In this document: piece after piece, positions 32,872-42,741 of the stretch
Numbering within the stretch: position 1 is the first letter of the stretch
Layout: each line of letters opens with the position of its first letter
DNA from: SYFY01 sp041752315
GTDB taxonomy: Bacteria; Pseudomonadota; Gammaproteobacteria; Pseudomonadales; Azotimanducaceae
Length of the DNA stretch: 64,000 nucleotides
Assembly: GCA_041752315.1 (NCBI GenBank)
Contig: JBGSHJ010000057.1
Coordinates: 1-64,000 of the forward strand
Reading direction: 5' to 3'
Notes under the pieces: generated by a model
Seen by the model: the letters and a program-made list of their open reading frames with translations, nothing else
Database searches by the model: none
What the model was told of the DNA's origin: nothing
Made by a program: the position numbers and the translations under genes

Positions 32872-34349
32872 GATGACGGTTCCTCCGGAAAGGTTGCACG
32901 CGGATCCAGTGGCCACAACCGTCTCGCCGTGGACTGCCTGGGAAAGATCTCGATGTGATGTGTGCACAAGCCGGGTGGATCGGCAGTGACTATGGCACTG
33001 GCGACATCCCTGAAACCCGCGCGAAAGTGGTTGCTCGACTTCAGCGCGACTAAAGCGTAGCGCCGGACGTCCATGCCAAGGGCCAGGAACGGTTCCGGAT
33101 CAAAGGTCTGCGAACGCCTGGATGCCACAATGACGTCCATGCCGTCGATGACCAGACGCGCCATGGGTCCCAGGTTGATCGGCGCACCTTTCATCATGGC
33201 CTGCATTTCCATTCGACCGTCGTGGAGTGACTTGACGTAGGCCTGAACCACGATCGGGGCACCATGCAGTGTGTCGGTTTTGCCACCGAGCATGATCTCG
33301 ATGGTCTTGCCAGTACCTGCACGATGTGCCGTGGCGGCAGTCTCAGCATCGACCAGGAAGCCAAAACATGCCTTCGCACCGAGTCCTGCAGCAAGCATCG
33401 CCCGCAACAGATGGGTCCCATCTCCAGGCGCGCCACCACCACAGTTATCCGATGTCTCGTTGATGACCACCGGACCTGCGGCCTGCCGCGCAGACAACGC
33501 CAACGCTTCCTGGACCGCCTCCTGCGCAGACAGACTGCGTGCCCTGAAGGCTTCCCGCCGCGACCACAGATCAGCAGCCGTACGAGCAGCAGTTCCAGGC
33601 CCACAATCGTCCCAGGCGGTGACCACGATGGACGCTCCGACATGCGGCACATCGGTATACGGAAACCCATGGAACCAGCTGATATCGATGACCCCTGCCT
33701 GCTGTTCCTGTTTCAACACCTCACCAAGCATCAGCTGACCAATGCCTTCGAATGTGGTTGTCGTGGGTAACAAAAGGGGCAAGGGCAGGACTGAACAGCG
33801 GGCCAGATTACCAGTGCGCACCTGTTCTGCAACCAGCGCAACCGCTTCCGCCGCCCGTTCGTGCAGATCGATGTGGGGGTACTGGTGGCAGGCAAAAACG
33901 CCATTGAGCGCGTCGCCCATGACCTGTGTAATGTTGCCGTGCAAATCAAACACGGCCGTTACGGGAACATGGCTGCCAACAAGTGCCCGCACGGCAACAC
34001 AAAGATCGCCTTCCAGATCAGGGATGCCTTCAACCACGCCTGCCCCATGCAGGCAGAGAACACACCCATCAACCGGCATCGCCGCACGCAACAGGTCGAG
34101 CAGTTCGGCCTTGAAAGCCTGGTAAGTGGCCAGCTCGATGATGCCGGAAGGTTGCGCCCTGGCATGCAGCAGGGGGACCGGTGTGATGTCCCTTCGAAGA
34201 CACGCGGACACTGCGCCACCAACCGACGTTTCCTGTCCGGCGCAGGCCAGCAGTCGATCAGCGCGCAGGACGGCAAAATGGCCAGCCGTGGTCAGCCCCT
34301 TGGCATACGTGTTGGTTTCATGCTCGATGCCACCTATGGCAATGCGCAT
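32868..34349 (-). CDS. M81-family metallopeptidase (MlrC-like)
   Basis: This 493-aa protein matches MlrC, the zinc enzyme that cleaves linearised microcystin fragments, and its wide environmental family (DUF1485/MlrC). It starts RIAIGGIEHETNTYA. It has LHGAGVVEG, FDLHGNIT and the C-terminal MlrC-C domain (NETSDNCGGGAPGDGTHLL; LKSSNHFRAGF). No signal peptide is seen, so it acts in the cytoplasm. Its ATG overlaps the stop of the HODM-like gene by one base. Its natural substrate here is unknown; amidohydrolase or peptidase action on a small N-linked compound is likely. Confidence 0.9.
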   Translation of the reverse strand: MRIAIGGIEHETNTYAKGLTTAGHFAVLRADRLLACAGQETSVGGAVSACLRRDITPVPLLHARAQPSGIIELATYQAFKAELLDLLRAAMPVDGCVLCLHGAGVVEGIPDLEGDLCVAVRALVGSHVPVTAVFDLHGNITQVMGDALNGVFACHQYPHIDLHERAAEAVALVAEQVRTGNLARCSVLPLPLLLPTTTTFEGIGQLMLGEVLKQEQQAGVIDISWFHGFPYTDVPHVGASIVVTAWDDCGPGTAARTAADLWSRREAFRARSLSAQEAVQEALALSARQAAGPVVINETSDNCGGGAPGDGTHLLRAMLAAGLGAKACFGFLVDAETAATAHRAGTGKTIEIMLGGKTDTLHGAPIVVQAYVKSLHDGRMEMQAMMKGAPINLGPMARLVIDGMDVIVASRRSQTFDPEPFLALGMDVRRYALVALKSSNHFRAGFRDVASAIVTADPPGLCTHHIEIFPRQSTARRLWPLDPRATFPEEPSS

Positions 34350-35218
34350 CAGCGTTCACCCTTGAGATGCGCAACCTGATCAAGAAAGGCAAGCAACTCG
34401 GGAATACGGTCTCGCAGGCTGAAGGCTTCCAGTTCCACCGGCGTCAGCCGACGTATGGTCCGGCCAAGATCCTCGGCCGCTTCGGGATACCAGCGAATAC
34501 CTGCCAATGGCAGAAGGCGCACACGAATCGAGAACGCGACACAATGGTCATTCAATCTGCGCAGTGTCTGCCGCTCGGTGCGAACGGTGTGGGCGGCCAG
34601 GTCACTGACCTGGGTAAGCCTGCGCGCTTCCGGTTCAAACAGCTTGCCCGGACCATGCAGGAACCAGTTGCGTCGTTCGAGCACCCTGTCCATGGGCAGC
34701 CGTTCGAGCACCTCGCGCATCCGCTCGCCAAGGACGTTGTTCAGCCCCGCGTGCCCCTGATGCAACCCCCACAGGTCCTGGCCGAGTTTCTCGCGCAGGC
34801 GCCAGTAGGACGGAGAGCACAGTGAGGCTGCAGCCAGTCGATAACGCCCTCGCTCGCTCACCATCAGGCACAGGTCATCAGGTACCCACAGAGCACAACG
34901 CGCCATTGGCGCAAGTTCAGCGTAATCCGGTGTCGGTCGGCCCTGCCCCACGAGATACGCACCCAATGTCTGGACCAGCTGATCGACGTGCCCATCGATT
35001 CCTTCCTGCACCGCGATCACATCGGCGAAACGGGTCTCATAGAGTTGTCGCTTGCGGACGATCTCGTCCGCCTCGATGGCATCGGGCAACCATTGATCGG
35101 GTGAAATTGACAGCAGGCCCACCCGGTAACGTGGCACCCCGCCTCGCCAGGGAGGATTGGCGAAAAACCTGTCAGCGTCTCCGCCAATCTCGGCAACGGG
35201 TCGTTGCTCGCGCGTCAC
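34349..35218 (-). CDS. HODM-like haem-dependent oxidative N-demethylase (DUF3445)
   Basis: This 289-aa protein matches DUF3445, whose characterised member is the haem-dependent oxidative N-demethylase acting on dimethylamine. Conserved segments are LVSERGRYRLAAASLCSPS, WRLREKLGQDLWGLH, RRNWFLHGP and RTERQTLRRL followed by FSIRVRLLPL. It begins with a GTG that overlaps the upstream stop (GTGA) and ends over the M81 start. An N-methyl-amine substrate is inferred from family and from the amide-cleaving neighbour. The ferredoxin-reductase-type partners seen in HODM operons are not in this window. Confidence 0.82.
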   Translation of the reverse strand: MTREQRPVAEIGGDADRFFANPPWRGGVPRYRVGLLSISPDQWLPDAIEADEIVRKRQLYETRFADVIAVQEGIDGHVDQLVQTLGAYLVGQGRPTPDYAELAPMARCALWVPDDLCLMVSERGRYRLAAASLCSPSYWRLREKLGQDLWGLHQGHAGLNNVLGERMREVLERLPMDRVLERRNWFLHGPGKLFEPEARRLTQVSDLAAHTVRTERQTLRRLNDHCVAFSIRVRLLPLAGIRWYPEAAEDLGRTIRRLTPVELEAFSLRDRIPELLAFLDQVAHLKGER

Positions 35219-35700
35219 ACCGGTGTGTATCGGAGCATCACTCTGGATCCATCAGCCAGGCCGTTGTTGAATCGCGGTCCCCAGGTATCCCACTCGGCCG
35301 GATACTTCCTGCCCATGGCAGCCAGCACTGCCGTTTGTACGGCCTTGTCACCCACCAGGCTCGCCTGGGTCGTGACCACCGGCAGGGTCTTGTACTTGCC
35401 GTTTGCACTCTTCCACTGACCCACATCACCCACCCAGACGCGCGCCGATGAGAGTCCCTTGCCAACGGCGATGGCTCGCCAGGCCTTGTTGCTGGTGACC
35501 ACATACATGGCCTCTTCATGCAGCTGGAACCAGACTTCCGCCTGACAACTGCTTTCACTGCCATCTCGCTTCAGTGGCGTGATGTAGATGAGAGCCGACT
35601 CGGCCATTCCCCTGCTGGCATCCGCCCATGGTCGAGAAGGGAGGGCCGCTGCAAGCAGCCCGGTCATCGAGAATTTCAGCAGTGTTCTTCGATCAATCAT
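35215..35700 (-). CDS. Tat-exported FMN-binding split-barrel-like protein
   Basis: This 161-aa protein begins with a twin-arginine signal (DRRTLLKFSMTGLLAAALP). The mature domain (ALIYITPLKRDGSESSC; EVWFQLHEEAMYVVTSN; RVWVGDVGQW) resembles pyridoxamine-phosphate-oxidase-like or deazaflavin-type split barrels. A flavin or other bound cofactor would explain Tat export of a folded protein. It overlaps the HODM-like gene (GTGA) and follows fumarase by 28 bases. The family assignment is tentative. Confidence 0.6.
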   Translation of the reverse strand: MIDRRTLLKFSMTGLLAAALPSRPWADASRGMAESALIYITPLKRDGSESSCQAEVWFQLHEEAMYVVTSNKAWRAIAVGKGLSSARVWVGDVGQWKSANGKYKTLPVVTTQASLVGDKAVQTAVLAAMGRKYPAEWDTWGPRFNNGLADGSRVMLRYTPV

Positions 35701-35728
35701 GAATTACCTCTCTTGGAACAGGTTGGTG

Positions 35729-37252
35729 TCAGTTGACCGGGGCAGCAGCAATTCGACGGGCGATGTTGGCTGACCAGATTTTTGGCCCTTCGATGTGGAC
35801 TGATTCACCGCGGGCATCAACCGATACGGTGACCGGCATGTCCTGCACGGTGAATTCGTAGATGGCTTCCATGCCGAGATCCTCGAAGGCGAGTACCTTT
35901 GCACCCTTGATGGCCTTGGCTACCAGATAGGCCGCACCACCAACGGCAATCATGGAGACCACCTCGTTGTCACGGATGGCCTCAATGGCCGCCTTGCCAC
36001 GTTCCGCCTTGCCGATCATGCCGACCAGCCCACTTTTCTCCAGCAGTGTACGCGTGAACTTGTCCATGCGCGTCGCCGTTGTCGGGCCTGCGGGTCCGAC
36101 TACCTCATCGCGCACAGGGTCCACCGGTCCGACGTAGTAGATGACCCGATTCGTGAAATCAACGGGCAGAGGTTCACCCCTGTCGATCATGTCGATGAGG
36201 CGTTTGTGTGCCGCATCACGGCCGGTCAGCATATGGCCGGACAACAACAGGGTATCGCCTGCCTTCCACGTGCCCACTTCCGCCCGGGTGAGCGTGTCGA
36301 GATTGATCCGCTTGACTTCCGGACCCAACTCGAAGGCGATGTCCGGCCACTCGGACAGATCCGGCGGCGTAAACACCGCGGGACCCGAACCATCCAGTTC
36401 GAAATGCACATGCCGGGTCGCCGTACAGTTGGGTATGACGGCGACGGGCTTGTTCGCCGCGTGCGTGGGGAAGGTCTTGACCTTCACGTCGAGAACGGTC
36501 GTCAGACCACCCAGCCCCTGCGCGCCAATGCCGAGCGCGTTGACCTTGTCCATCAACTCGACCCGCAAGCTTTCCGTCTTGTTCTGCGGGCCTCGCGCAC
36601 GAAGTTCTGCCATGTCGAGTGGCTCCATGAGCGCTTCCTTGGCCAGCAGCATGGCCTTCTCCGGAGTGCCACCGATCCCCACGCCGAGAATCCCTGGCGG
36701 ACACCAACCGGCACCCATGGTCGGTACCACGCTCAGCACCCAGTCCGCCACCGAATCGGAAGGGTTCAGCATCGCGAACTTGGCCTTGGCTTCGCTGCCG
36801 CCACCCTTGGCGGCCACTTCAACTTCCAGCTTGTCGCCCGGAACAATCTTCGTGTGGATGATCGCCGGTGTATTGTCCTTGGTGTTTCGACGCAGTCCAT
36901 CGGGGTCTTCGAGCACTGACCCGCGGAGCACGTTATCCGGAAAAAGGTAGCCGCGCCTGACACCTGCGTTGACCATCTCTTCAACGGACATCGTGCCTTC
37001 CCACTGGACCTGCATGCCCACCGTCAGGAAGACGTTGACGATCCCGGTATCCTGGCAGATCGGCCGCTTTCCGATCGCGCACATGCGTGAATTGACCAAT
37101 ACCTGGGTCAGCGCGGCCTTGGCGGCCGGTGATTCTTCCTTTTCCCACGCCTTGACCATGGCCCGCAGGAAGTCGGTCGGGTGATAGTAGGAGATGAATT
37201 GCAGCGCGTCGGCCACGCTCTGGATCAGGTCTTCCTGGCGGATGACGGTCAT
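35729..37252 (-). CDS. fumA: Class I (iron-sulfur) fumarate hydratase
   Basis: This 507-aa [4Fe-4S] fumarase interconverts fumarate and malate in the TCA cycle in the cytoplasm. The N-terminal domain contains CAIGKRPICQDTGIVN, WCPPGILGVGIGG and IPNCTATRHVHFELDG, which carry the cluster cysteines. The C-terminal beta domain has SGHMLTGRDAAHKRLIDM and YYVGPVDP. The start was set at the ATG at 37252, which has AGGA upstream; the frame runs 20 codons further. Class I enzymes are oxygen-sensitive. It heads an operon with the Tat protein, HODM-like, M81 and SDR genes, an unusual setting for a central enzyme. L(+)-tartrate dehydratase activity is a less likely alternative. Confidence 0.93.
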   Translation of the reverse strand: MTVIRQEDLIQSVADALQFISYYHPTDFLRAMVKAWEKEESPAAKAALTQVLVNSRMCAIGKRPICQDTGIVNVFLTVGMQVQWEGTMSVEEMVNAGVRRGYLFPDNVLRGSVLEDPDGLRRNTKDNTPAIIHTKIVPGDKLEVEVAAKGGGSEAKAKFAMLNPSDSVADWVLSVVPTMGAGWCPPGILGVGIGGTPEKAMLLAKEALMEPLDMAELRARGPQNKTESLRVELMDKVNALGIGAQGLGGLTTVLDVKVKTFPTHAANKPVAVIPNCTATRHVHFELDGSGPAVFTPPDLSEWPDIAFELGPEVKRINLDTLTRAEVGTWKAGDTLLLSGHMLTGRDAAHKRLIDMIDRGEPLPVDFTNRVIYYVGPVDPVRDEVVGPAGPTTATRMDKFTRTLLEKSGLVGMIGKAERGKAAIEAIRDNEVVSMIAVGGAAYLVAKAIKGAKVLAFEDLGMEAIYEFTVQDMPVTVSVDARGESVHIEGPKIWSANIARRIAAAPVN

Positions 37253-37327
37253 GGGATTCCTCACAAACGATGGTGATTGATGATAGCTCGACCGGATGAA
37301 GGACCGCGACACTTGCTAGACTGGCTG

Positions 37328-38551
37328 ATGCCGAACCTGGAGAACCCTTTGCAAACCGCCGTCGCCCGACTGTTGTTGATCCCGGTCGTCATGGCCTCAA
37401 CGGCCATCGCGGCCCCGCCAAAGCCACCGGAATACCTGATTGTCGATACTCATATCGATGCACCCTATCGCCTCTACAAGACACCTGTCGACCTGTCGAT
37501 CGCGTCTGCCGAAGGGCAATTCGACTATCCACGAGCCATCTCCGGCGGCCTGGGTACCGCGTTCATGTCGATTTTCATACCGCCGGATGTGGATGCTGCC
37601 GGTAATGGCCTGCCACTTGCCCACCGGCTGATCGATCTGGTTGATGACACCGTGCGCGCCAGTCCGGACAAGTTCACCCAGGTCACATGCCCGAATGATG
37701 TCATTCTCGCCCGAAAACGCGGCCTCGTCGGGCTTGCCATGGGCATGGAAAACGGCGGGCCCATCGGCGCCAGGCTCGAGGACCTTCACCAGCTGCACAG
37801 CCGGGGAGTGCGTTACATCGGGCTTGCCCACTCGAAGGCAAACACGCTGGCAGACTCGTCCTATGACACGGAAAAAAAACACGGCGGATTATCCCAGGCT
37901 GGCCGCGCGATGGTTCGGGAGATGAACCTTCTCGGTATCATGGTCGATGTCTCGCATCTGTCGGACGACGCGTTCTGGAACGTCATGTCGGAGTCCAGTA
38001 CACCCGTCATCGCCTCCCACTCCTCGATGAGACACTTCATTCCCGGATTTGAACGCAACATGGACGACCGAATGGTTGAAGCCATCGTCGAAAAAGGTGG
38101 CGTGGTGCAGATCAATGTTGGCAGCAGCTTCCTGACCGCACGGGCCAGGCAATACGAAACCGGTCTCATGACGGCAGTCAAGGCCGAGCTCGTTGCAAGA
38201 AGCCTCGCACCCGACTCGCCAGACATCAAGTCATTCATCACAAGCTATCGCACAGAAAATCCGTACCCCCATGCAACCATCGACGACGTCATCGATCACA
38301 TCGATCATGTGGTAAAGATCGGTGGCATCAATGGCGTGGGGATCGGCAGCGACTTTGATGGTGTCGGCGATTCCTTGCCCACCGGCCTCAAGTCGGTTGC
38401 CGACTACCCCAACCTGATCAAGGCTTTGCGTGAACAAGGCTATTCAAAGCGGGCCGTGCGCAAGATCATGGGCGAAAACCTGCTGCGGACCTGGCGGACG
38501 GTTGAACGTTTTGCCAGTGAGCACGGTACACGACCACGTTGTACACTCTGA
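37328..38551 (+). CDS. Exported M19-family membrane dipeptidase
   Basis: This 407-aa zinc dipeptidase of the renal dipeptidase family cleaves dipeptides, including L-D bonds. Metal motifs are VDTHIDAPY (Asp40, His42, Asp44), MENGGPIG, VDVSHLSDD, IASHSSMRHF and GIGSDFDGV. A signal peptide is present (AVARLLLIPVVMASTAIAA), so it acts in the periplasm. I chose the ATG at 37328 so that the signal is near the N-terminus; an ATG at 37280 is also in frame. It is divergent from fumarase with 75 bp between starts. Confidence 0.92.
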   Translation: MPNLENPLQTAVARLLLIPVVMASTAIAAPPKPPEYLIVDTHIDAPYRLYKTPVDLSIASAEGQFDYPRAISGGLGTAFMSIFIPPDVDAAGNGLPLAHRLIDLVDDTVRASPDKFTQVTCPNDVILARKRGLVGLAMGMENGGPIGARLEDLHQLHSRGVRYIGLAHSKANTLADSSYDTEKKHGGLSQAGRAMVREMNLLGIMVDVSHLSDDAFWNVMSESSTPVIASHSSMRHFIPGFERNMDDRMVEAIVEKGGVVQINVGSSFLTARARQYETGLMTAVKAELVARSLAPDSPDIKSFITSYRTENPYPHATIDDVIDHIDHVVKIGGINGVGIGSDFDGVGDSLPTGLKSVADYPNLIKALREQGYSKRAVRKIMGENLLRTWRTVERFASEHGTRPRCTL

Positions 38552-38626
38552 GCAGGAAACGCTGAAGTCCCGAGCCCGGCCTTCGCAATCTTCTGTCCAT
38601 CGCACGAGACCGTTCCAGCAATATCC

Positions 38627-41600
38627 ATGTCATCCCAAGTTCTGCTTACCGATCGCCTGGCAAAGCTCAGTCCGAATGCCCAGCGCATCGCGCTGATCTA
38701 CGGCATTGTCTACCCATTGGCCCCTTCGCAGACACGTGTCATCCAGTGGCTGAACCAGACCCCTGCCCTCGTCACGCCCAAGTCCCTCGCAATTGCCATG
38801 CGCGACACGATTGCGGAGCTGGTTGAAGCCGGAGTACTCGACCCGCCTCAAACGGGCGGTGGTTATCGCGCGGACAAGGAGTTTTCTGCGGCACTGATCC
38901 GCCACGCCCACGCACTGGGCTATCTTGCCCCGTTGCTCAAGGTACTCAATCGCGACGCTTTCATCATGGAGTGGTCCCAGGCACAGGGAACGAGCGAGAT
39001 GTACCTTCGTTGCGCGCTGTTGTCCGGAGACTACGAGTGGATGCACAAGGTTCGGACCCGGCTGCAGTGGAGCGTACTGCTCGAACCCCAGTTTCAGAGT
39101 GCCATCGGGTCGATGCCCACGGCGTACCAGGAAATGGCCGTCCATCGTTGTGTCGAGGAAGTCCTGCATCACCTGCGACCGATTGACGACTTTCTGGATG
39201 CCTGCGAACGCAGTGACGAGGTATCCGCCGCGACCTGTGCCAACATCGCCTGCATCAGGGTCCTCCAGGGTCGTTTTGATGGTGCAATGGCCTGGCTGGC
39301 CAGCATGCCCGAAGGCAACGACTATCAGGTGGTGCGTGCCAGCACCATGGCACTGATCCACACCCTGAAGGGTGAGGATGATGCGGCAGTGCGCAGTATC
39401 CAGGCCACTCTGGACGCGGAACGTGGCGGCTCACGAAAACGCGTCATGTTCCCCCAGTACAGCGCGTTTGCACTCTCGTTGCTGGCACTGCTTCGCCGCA
39501 ATACGCGGCAGACCAACGCGCAGTTTGAAGAGCTGCAGGAACATCTGGAAAAGCTGCGCATCCTGAATTTCGCCAGCCCGTTGATTCGACTGGCACAACG
39601 CATCCGGAAGGAACCCGAGGTCAGGTTCACGGCCTCGGGGCAGGTTCTTGGCGATATGCAATTGTTGATGCATGGACTGGTTCTGTGCTGGACCAAGGCG
39701 ACGACGTTGCCCGGCAATCGCCCATTGCTCGGCCAGTTTCCAGCGATGATCAAACGCGCCAAGGATGCGGGATTTTTCTGGATGGCCGCCGAGGCGTCAC
39801 AGATTCTGGATGCCGCAGCCGGAAACAGGGAGCGTCATGGCGCACACCTGGCGTTGGGCACCCAGTCGCTGATTTCAGCGATCCCGGTGGTTGAAGTCTG
39901 GGAACATGGACTGAATGCGCTCGAACAACTGGCCTTGAATCTGCGTGACAGGAAAGCCAGGGTGGCGCCAACCCGGGAGATCCAGCGCAGACTGGCCTGG
40001 ATCATCTCCGATCCAGACTTCGACCGACTGCAGGTTGAGGCTCGGGAACAGCAGCTGAAAAAGTCCGGCTGGACCAAGGGCCGCCCGGTAAGTTTGAAAA
40101 AACTGAAGGAAACTGCTGAGTCGCTCGACTGGTTGAGCGAACAGGACATCTTGGTCGCCAGCGGCATTGCAACCACCACGTCTGGCTGGGGCGCACAGAA
40201 GGAACACTTCCTGCCTGACAGGAGCATTCTGGCGCTGGCTGGTCATCCGGCAGTATTTGATGTCAATCGACACCTCCTGGCGATCGTCGCCGTCGAGCCG
40301 GAACTGGTCATCGACGAACGCGATAACGGAATTCTCAATGCCACCCTCACGCCCTATCCGGATTCCGATGACGCGTATCAGGTGAGTTATCGTCTGGGCG
40401 ACGGCAGAGTCGCCGTTATGCATCTCAACGACAGTGTCAAGGCACTGTGTCAGATCATCCCGCCTCGTGGCCTCTCGCTGCCGTCCAGTGCCCGGGCGCG
40501 CCTGCTGGAAGTTGTCAGCGAGCTCGCCGGCGAGATTCGTGTCCATGGCGGATTGTCAGGTACCACGGCCAGTGCGTTGCAGGTGGAAGCGGACTGCATG
40601 CCATGGGTGCAGCTGACCCCTGCGGGCGATGGCCTGTCGATCCGGTTGCTGGTCCAACCGATCACCGACGCGGGCATGCAGTTTGATCCTGGTGCGGGCG
40701 GAGAACTGGTGATTGCGCACGTCGATGACCAACCTCTGCAGGCCCGACGGGACCTCAACGCCGAAAAGCTCGCTGCCAACGCGCTGCTCGAACGGTGCCC
40801 GCACCTCGCGGCTGCAGGAGCTCCACGCTTCAGGGGTGAACTCGAGACCGCCGACGACTGCCTTGAGTTGCTCGATCAACTGCAGGAAGCCGGCGCCCGT
40901 TGCCTGTGGCCAAGCGGCGAAAAGTACAAGCTGGTCGCCCGTTCCGGTTCCAGTGCGATGCACCTGGTCATCAAGTCGGGCAAGGAGTGGTTCAGTGCTT
41001 CCGGCGAATTGAAGATCGACGAAGATCGTACCCTCGGACTCATGCGCCTGATGGCCTTGCTCGATGAACGGCCCCGCTCCCGGTTCCTGCCACTGGGCGA
41101 TGGCGAGTTTGTGGCCCTGACAGACAGTTTTCGCAAGCAGCTGGAAACCCTCCGAGGCGTCTCGCACGGCGGAATCAAGTCCTTGCGACTGCACCCGCTC
41201 GCTGCGCCCGCACTCGAGAACATGCTCGATGATATCAACATCGAATCCGACGATGCCTGGCAACAGACCCTTGAGCGACTTCAGGACGCGCGGCGGTACA
41301 CACCCACCATTCCCGCTACCCTGCAGGCGGAGCTGCGTCCCTATCAACAGGATGGCATTCACTGGCTCGCCAGGCTCGCACACTGGGGTGTCGGCGCGTG
41401 CCTGGCGGACGACATGGGACTGGGCAAGACCCTGCAGACACTTGGCCTGTTGCTGATTCGTGCCCCGGATGGTCCTGCCGTAGTGGTGGTACCTACTTCC
41501 CTGGTCGACAACTGGGTCACTGAAGCGCGGCGATTTGCACCGACACTGAATCTGCTGATCTATGCCGGGAGTCCAGGCGAACGGCAGTTGATGCTCAAAT

Positions 41601-42730
41601 CACTGCGGGCATTCGACGTACTCATCGTCACTTACGGATTGTTGCAGAACGACATCGAATCGATTGCTGCCACTCACTTTCACAGCGCGGTCATCGATGA
41701 AGCCCAGGCGATCAAGAATGCAGCCACCAAACGGGCACAGGCGGTACGTGCGCTGGACGCGGGATTCCGGCTGGCAACCACCGGCACGCCGGTCCAGAAC
41801 AACCTCATGGACCTCTTTTCACTGTTCAGCTTCCTGAACCCGGGCCTGCTCGGCTCAGCCGCCCAGTTCCGTGAGGTGCACGCGCTGCCGATCGAGCGCG
41901 ACAACGATACAGACGCCCGGTTGCGACTGGCGCGACTGATCCAGCCTTTTGTGCTTCGACGAACCAAGACGGAGGTACTCGACGACCTGCCATCGCGCAC
42001 GGAAATCACGCGATCGGTGACGCTTGGGCCGGACGAAGCCGAGTTTTATGAAGCCTTGCGCCGACAGGCCGTGGCCGCTCTGGAAGGGCTCGGTGAAATC
42101 AGCGAGGGACAGAGGCAGTTTCAGGTGCTCGCGCATCTGACCCGACTGCGTCTGGCCTGCTGTCATCCCCGTCTGGTCCAGGATACCGGCATACGCGACA
42201 GTGCCAAACTCACCGAGTTCATGGAACTGCTCGAGGAACTGCTGCTGAATCGGCACAAGGTGCTGGTGTTTTCCCAGTTTGTGAAACACCTGAAACTCAT
42301 CGAAGAACGACTGCTCAGCGCTGACATCAGCTATCAGTATCTGGACGGACAGACCCCCCGCCAGCAGCGCAGCGAACGCATCAACGCCTTCCAGGCGGGT
42401 GTGGGCGATGTGTTCCTGATTTCCCTGAAGGCAGGTGGTACGGGGCTCAATCTGACTGCCGCCGATTACGTCATCCATATGGATCCCTGGTGGAATCCTG
42501 CGGCCGAGGATCAGGCATCGGATCGGGCACATCGGATCGGGCAGACACGCCCGGTCACGATCTACCGTCTGGTTGCACGGGGGACCATCGAGGAACAGAT
42601 CGTGGCCCTGCACCATCGCAAGCGCGATCTGGCACAACAACTGCTTGAGGGCACTGACACCAGCGCTCGACTGGACGCGGACGAACTGCTGTCATTGTTA
42701 CGCGAGCCGCTCGGACGCGGCCACGTCTGA
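38627..42730 (+). CDS. SNF2-family ATP-dependent helicase/translocase
   Basis: This 1367-aa DNA translocase has a long N-terminal region (~900 residues) without clear catalytic motifs, partly helical and TPR-like. The SNF2 motor begins near residue 900. Motif I is DDMGLGKTLQ (~928), motif II is VIDEAQAIKN (DEAQ, ~1022), TTGTPVQNN is motif III, and the C-terminal half has DGQTPRQQRSERI, SLKAGGTGLNLT and ASDRAHRIGQTRPV. The length matches large bacterial SNF2 helicases of uncertain role in chromatin-free DNA or RNA-polymerase remodelling. It is followed by a phosphatase gene 12 bp downstream. Confidence 0.92.
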   Translation: MSSQVLLTDRLAKLSPNAQRIALIYGIVYPLAPSQTRVIQWLNQTPALVTPKSLAIAMRDTIAELVEAGVLDPPQTGGGYRADKEFSAALIRHAHALGYLAPLLKVLNRDAFIMEWSQAQGTSEMYLRCALLSGDYEWMHKVRTRLQWSVLLEPQFQSAIGSMPTAYQEMAVHRCVEEVLHHLRPIDDFLDACERSDEVSAATCANIACIRVLQGRFDGAMAWLASMPEGNDYQVVRASTMALIHTLKGEDDAAVRSIQATLDAERGGSRKRVMFPQYSAFALSLLALLRRNTRQTNAQFEELQEHLEKLRILNFASPLIRLAQRIRKEPEVRFTASGQVLGDMQLLMHGLVLCWTKATTLPGNRPLLGQFPAMIKRAKDAGFFWMAAEASQILDAAAGNRERHGAHLALGTQSLISAIPVVEVWEHGLNALEQLALNLRDRKARVAPTREIQRRLAWIISDPDFDRLQVEAREQQLKKSGWTKGRPVSLKKLKETAESLDWLSEQDILVASGIATTTSGWGAQKEHFLPDRSILALAGHPAVFDVNRHLLAIVAVEPELVIDERDNGILNATLTPYPDSDDAYQVSYRLGDGRVAVMHLNDSVKALCQIIPPRGLSLPSSARARLLEVVSELAGEIRVHGGLSGTTASALQVEADCMPWVQLTPAGDGLSIRLLVQPITDAGMQFDPGAGGELVIAHVDDQPLQARRDLNAEKLAANALLERCPHLAAAGAPRFRGELETADDCLELLDQLQEAGARCLWPSGEKYKLVARSGSSAMHLVIKSGKEWFSASGELKIDEDRTLGLMRLMALLDERPRSRFLPLGDGEFVALTDSFRKQLETLRGVSHGGIKSLRLHPLAAPALENMLDDINIESDDAWQQTLERLQDARRYTPTIPATLQAELRPYQQDGIHWLARLAHWGVGACLADDMGLGKTLQTLGLLLIRAPDGPAVVVVPTSLVDNWVTEARRFAPTLNLLIYAGSPGERQLMLKSLRAFDVLIVTYGLLQNDIESIAATHFHSAVIDEAQAIKNAATKRAQAVRALDAGFRLATTGTPVQNNLMDLFSLFSFLNPGLLGSAAQFREVHALPIERDNDTDARLRLARLIQPFVLRRTKTEVLDDLPSRTEITRSVTLGPDEAEFYEALRRQAVAALEGLGEISEGQRQFQVLAHLTRLRLACCHPRLVQDTGIRDSAKLTEFMELLEELLLNRHKVLVFSQFVKHLKLIEERLLSADISYQYLDGQTPRQQRSERINAFQAGVGDVFLISLKAGGTGLNLTAADYVIHMDPWWNPAAEDQASDRAHRIGQTRPVTIYRLVARGTIEEQIVALHHRKRDLAQQLLEGTDTSARLDADELLSLLREPLGRGHV

Positions 42731-42741
42731 AAGGGGAATCT

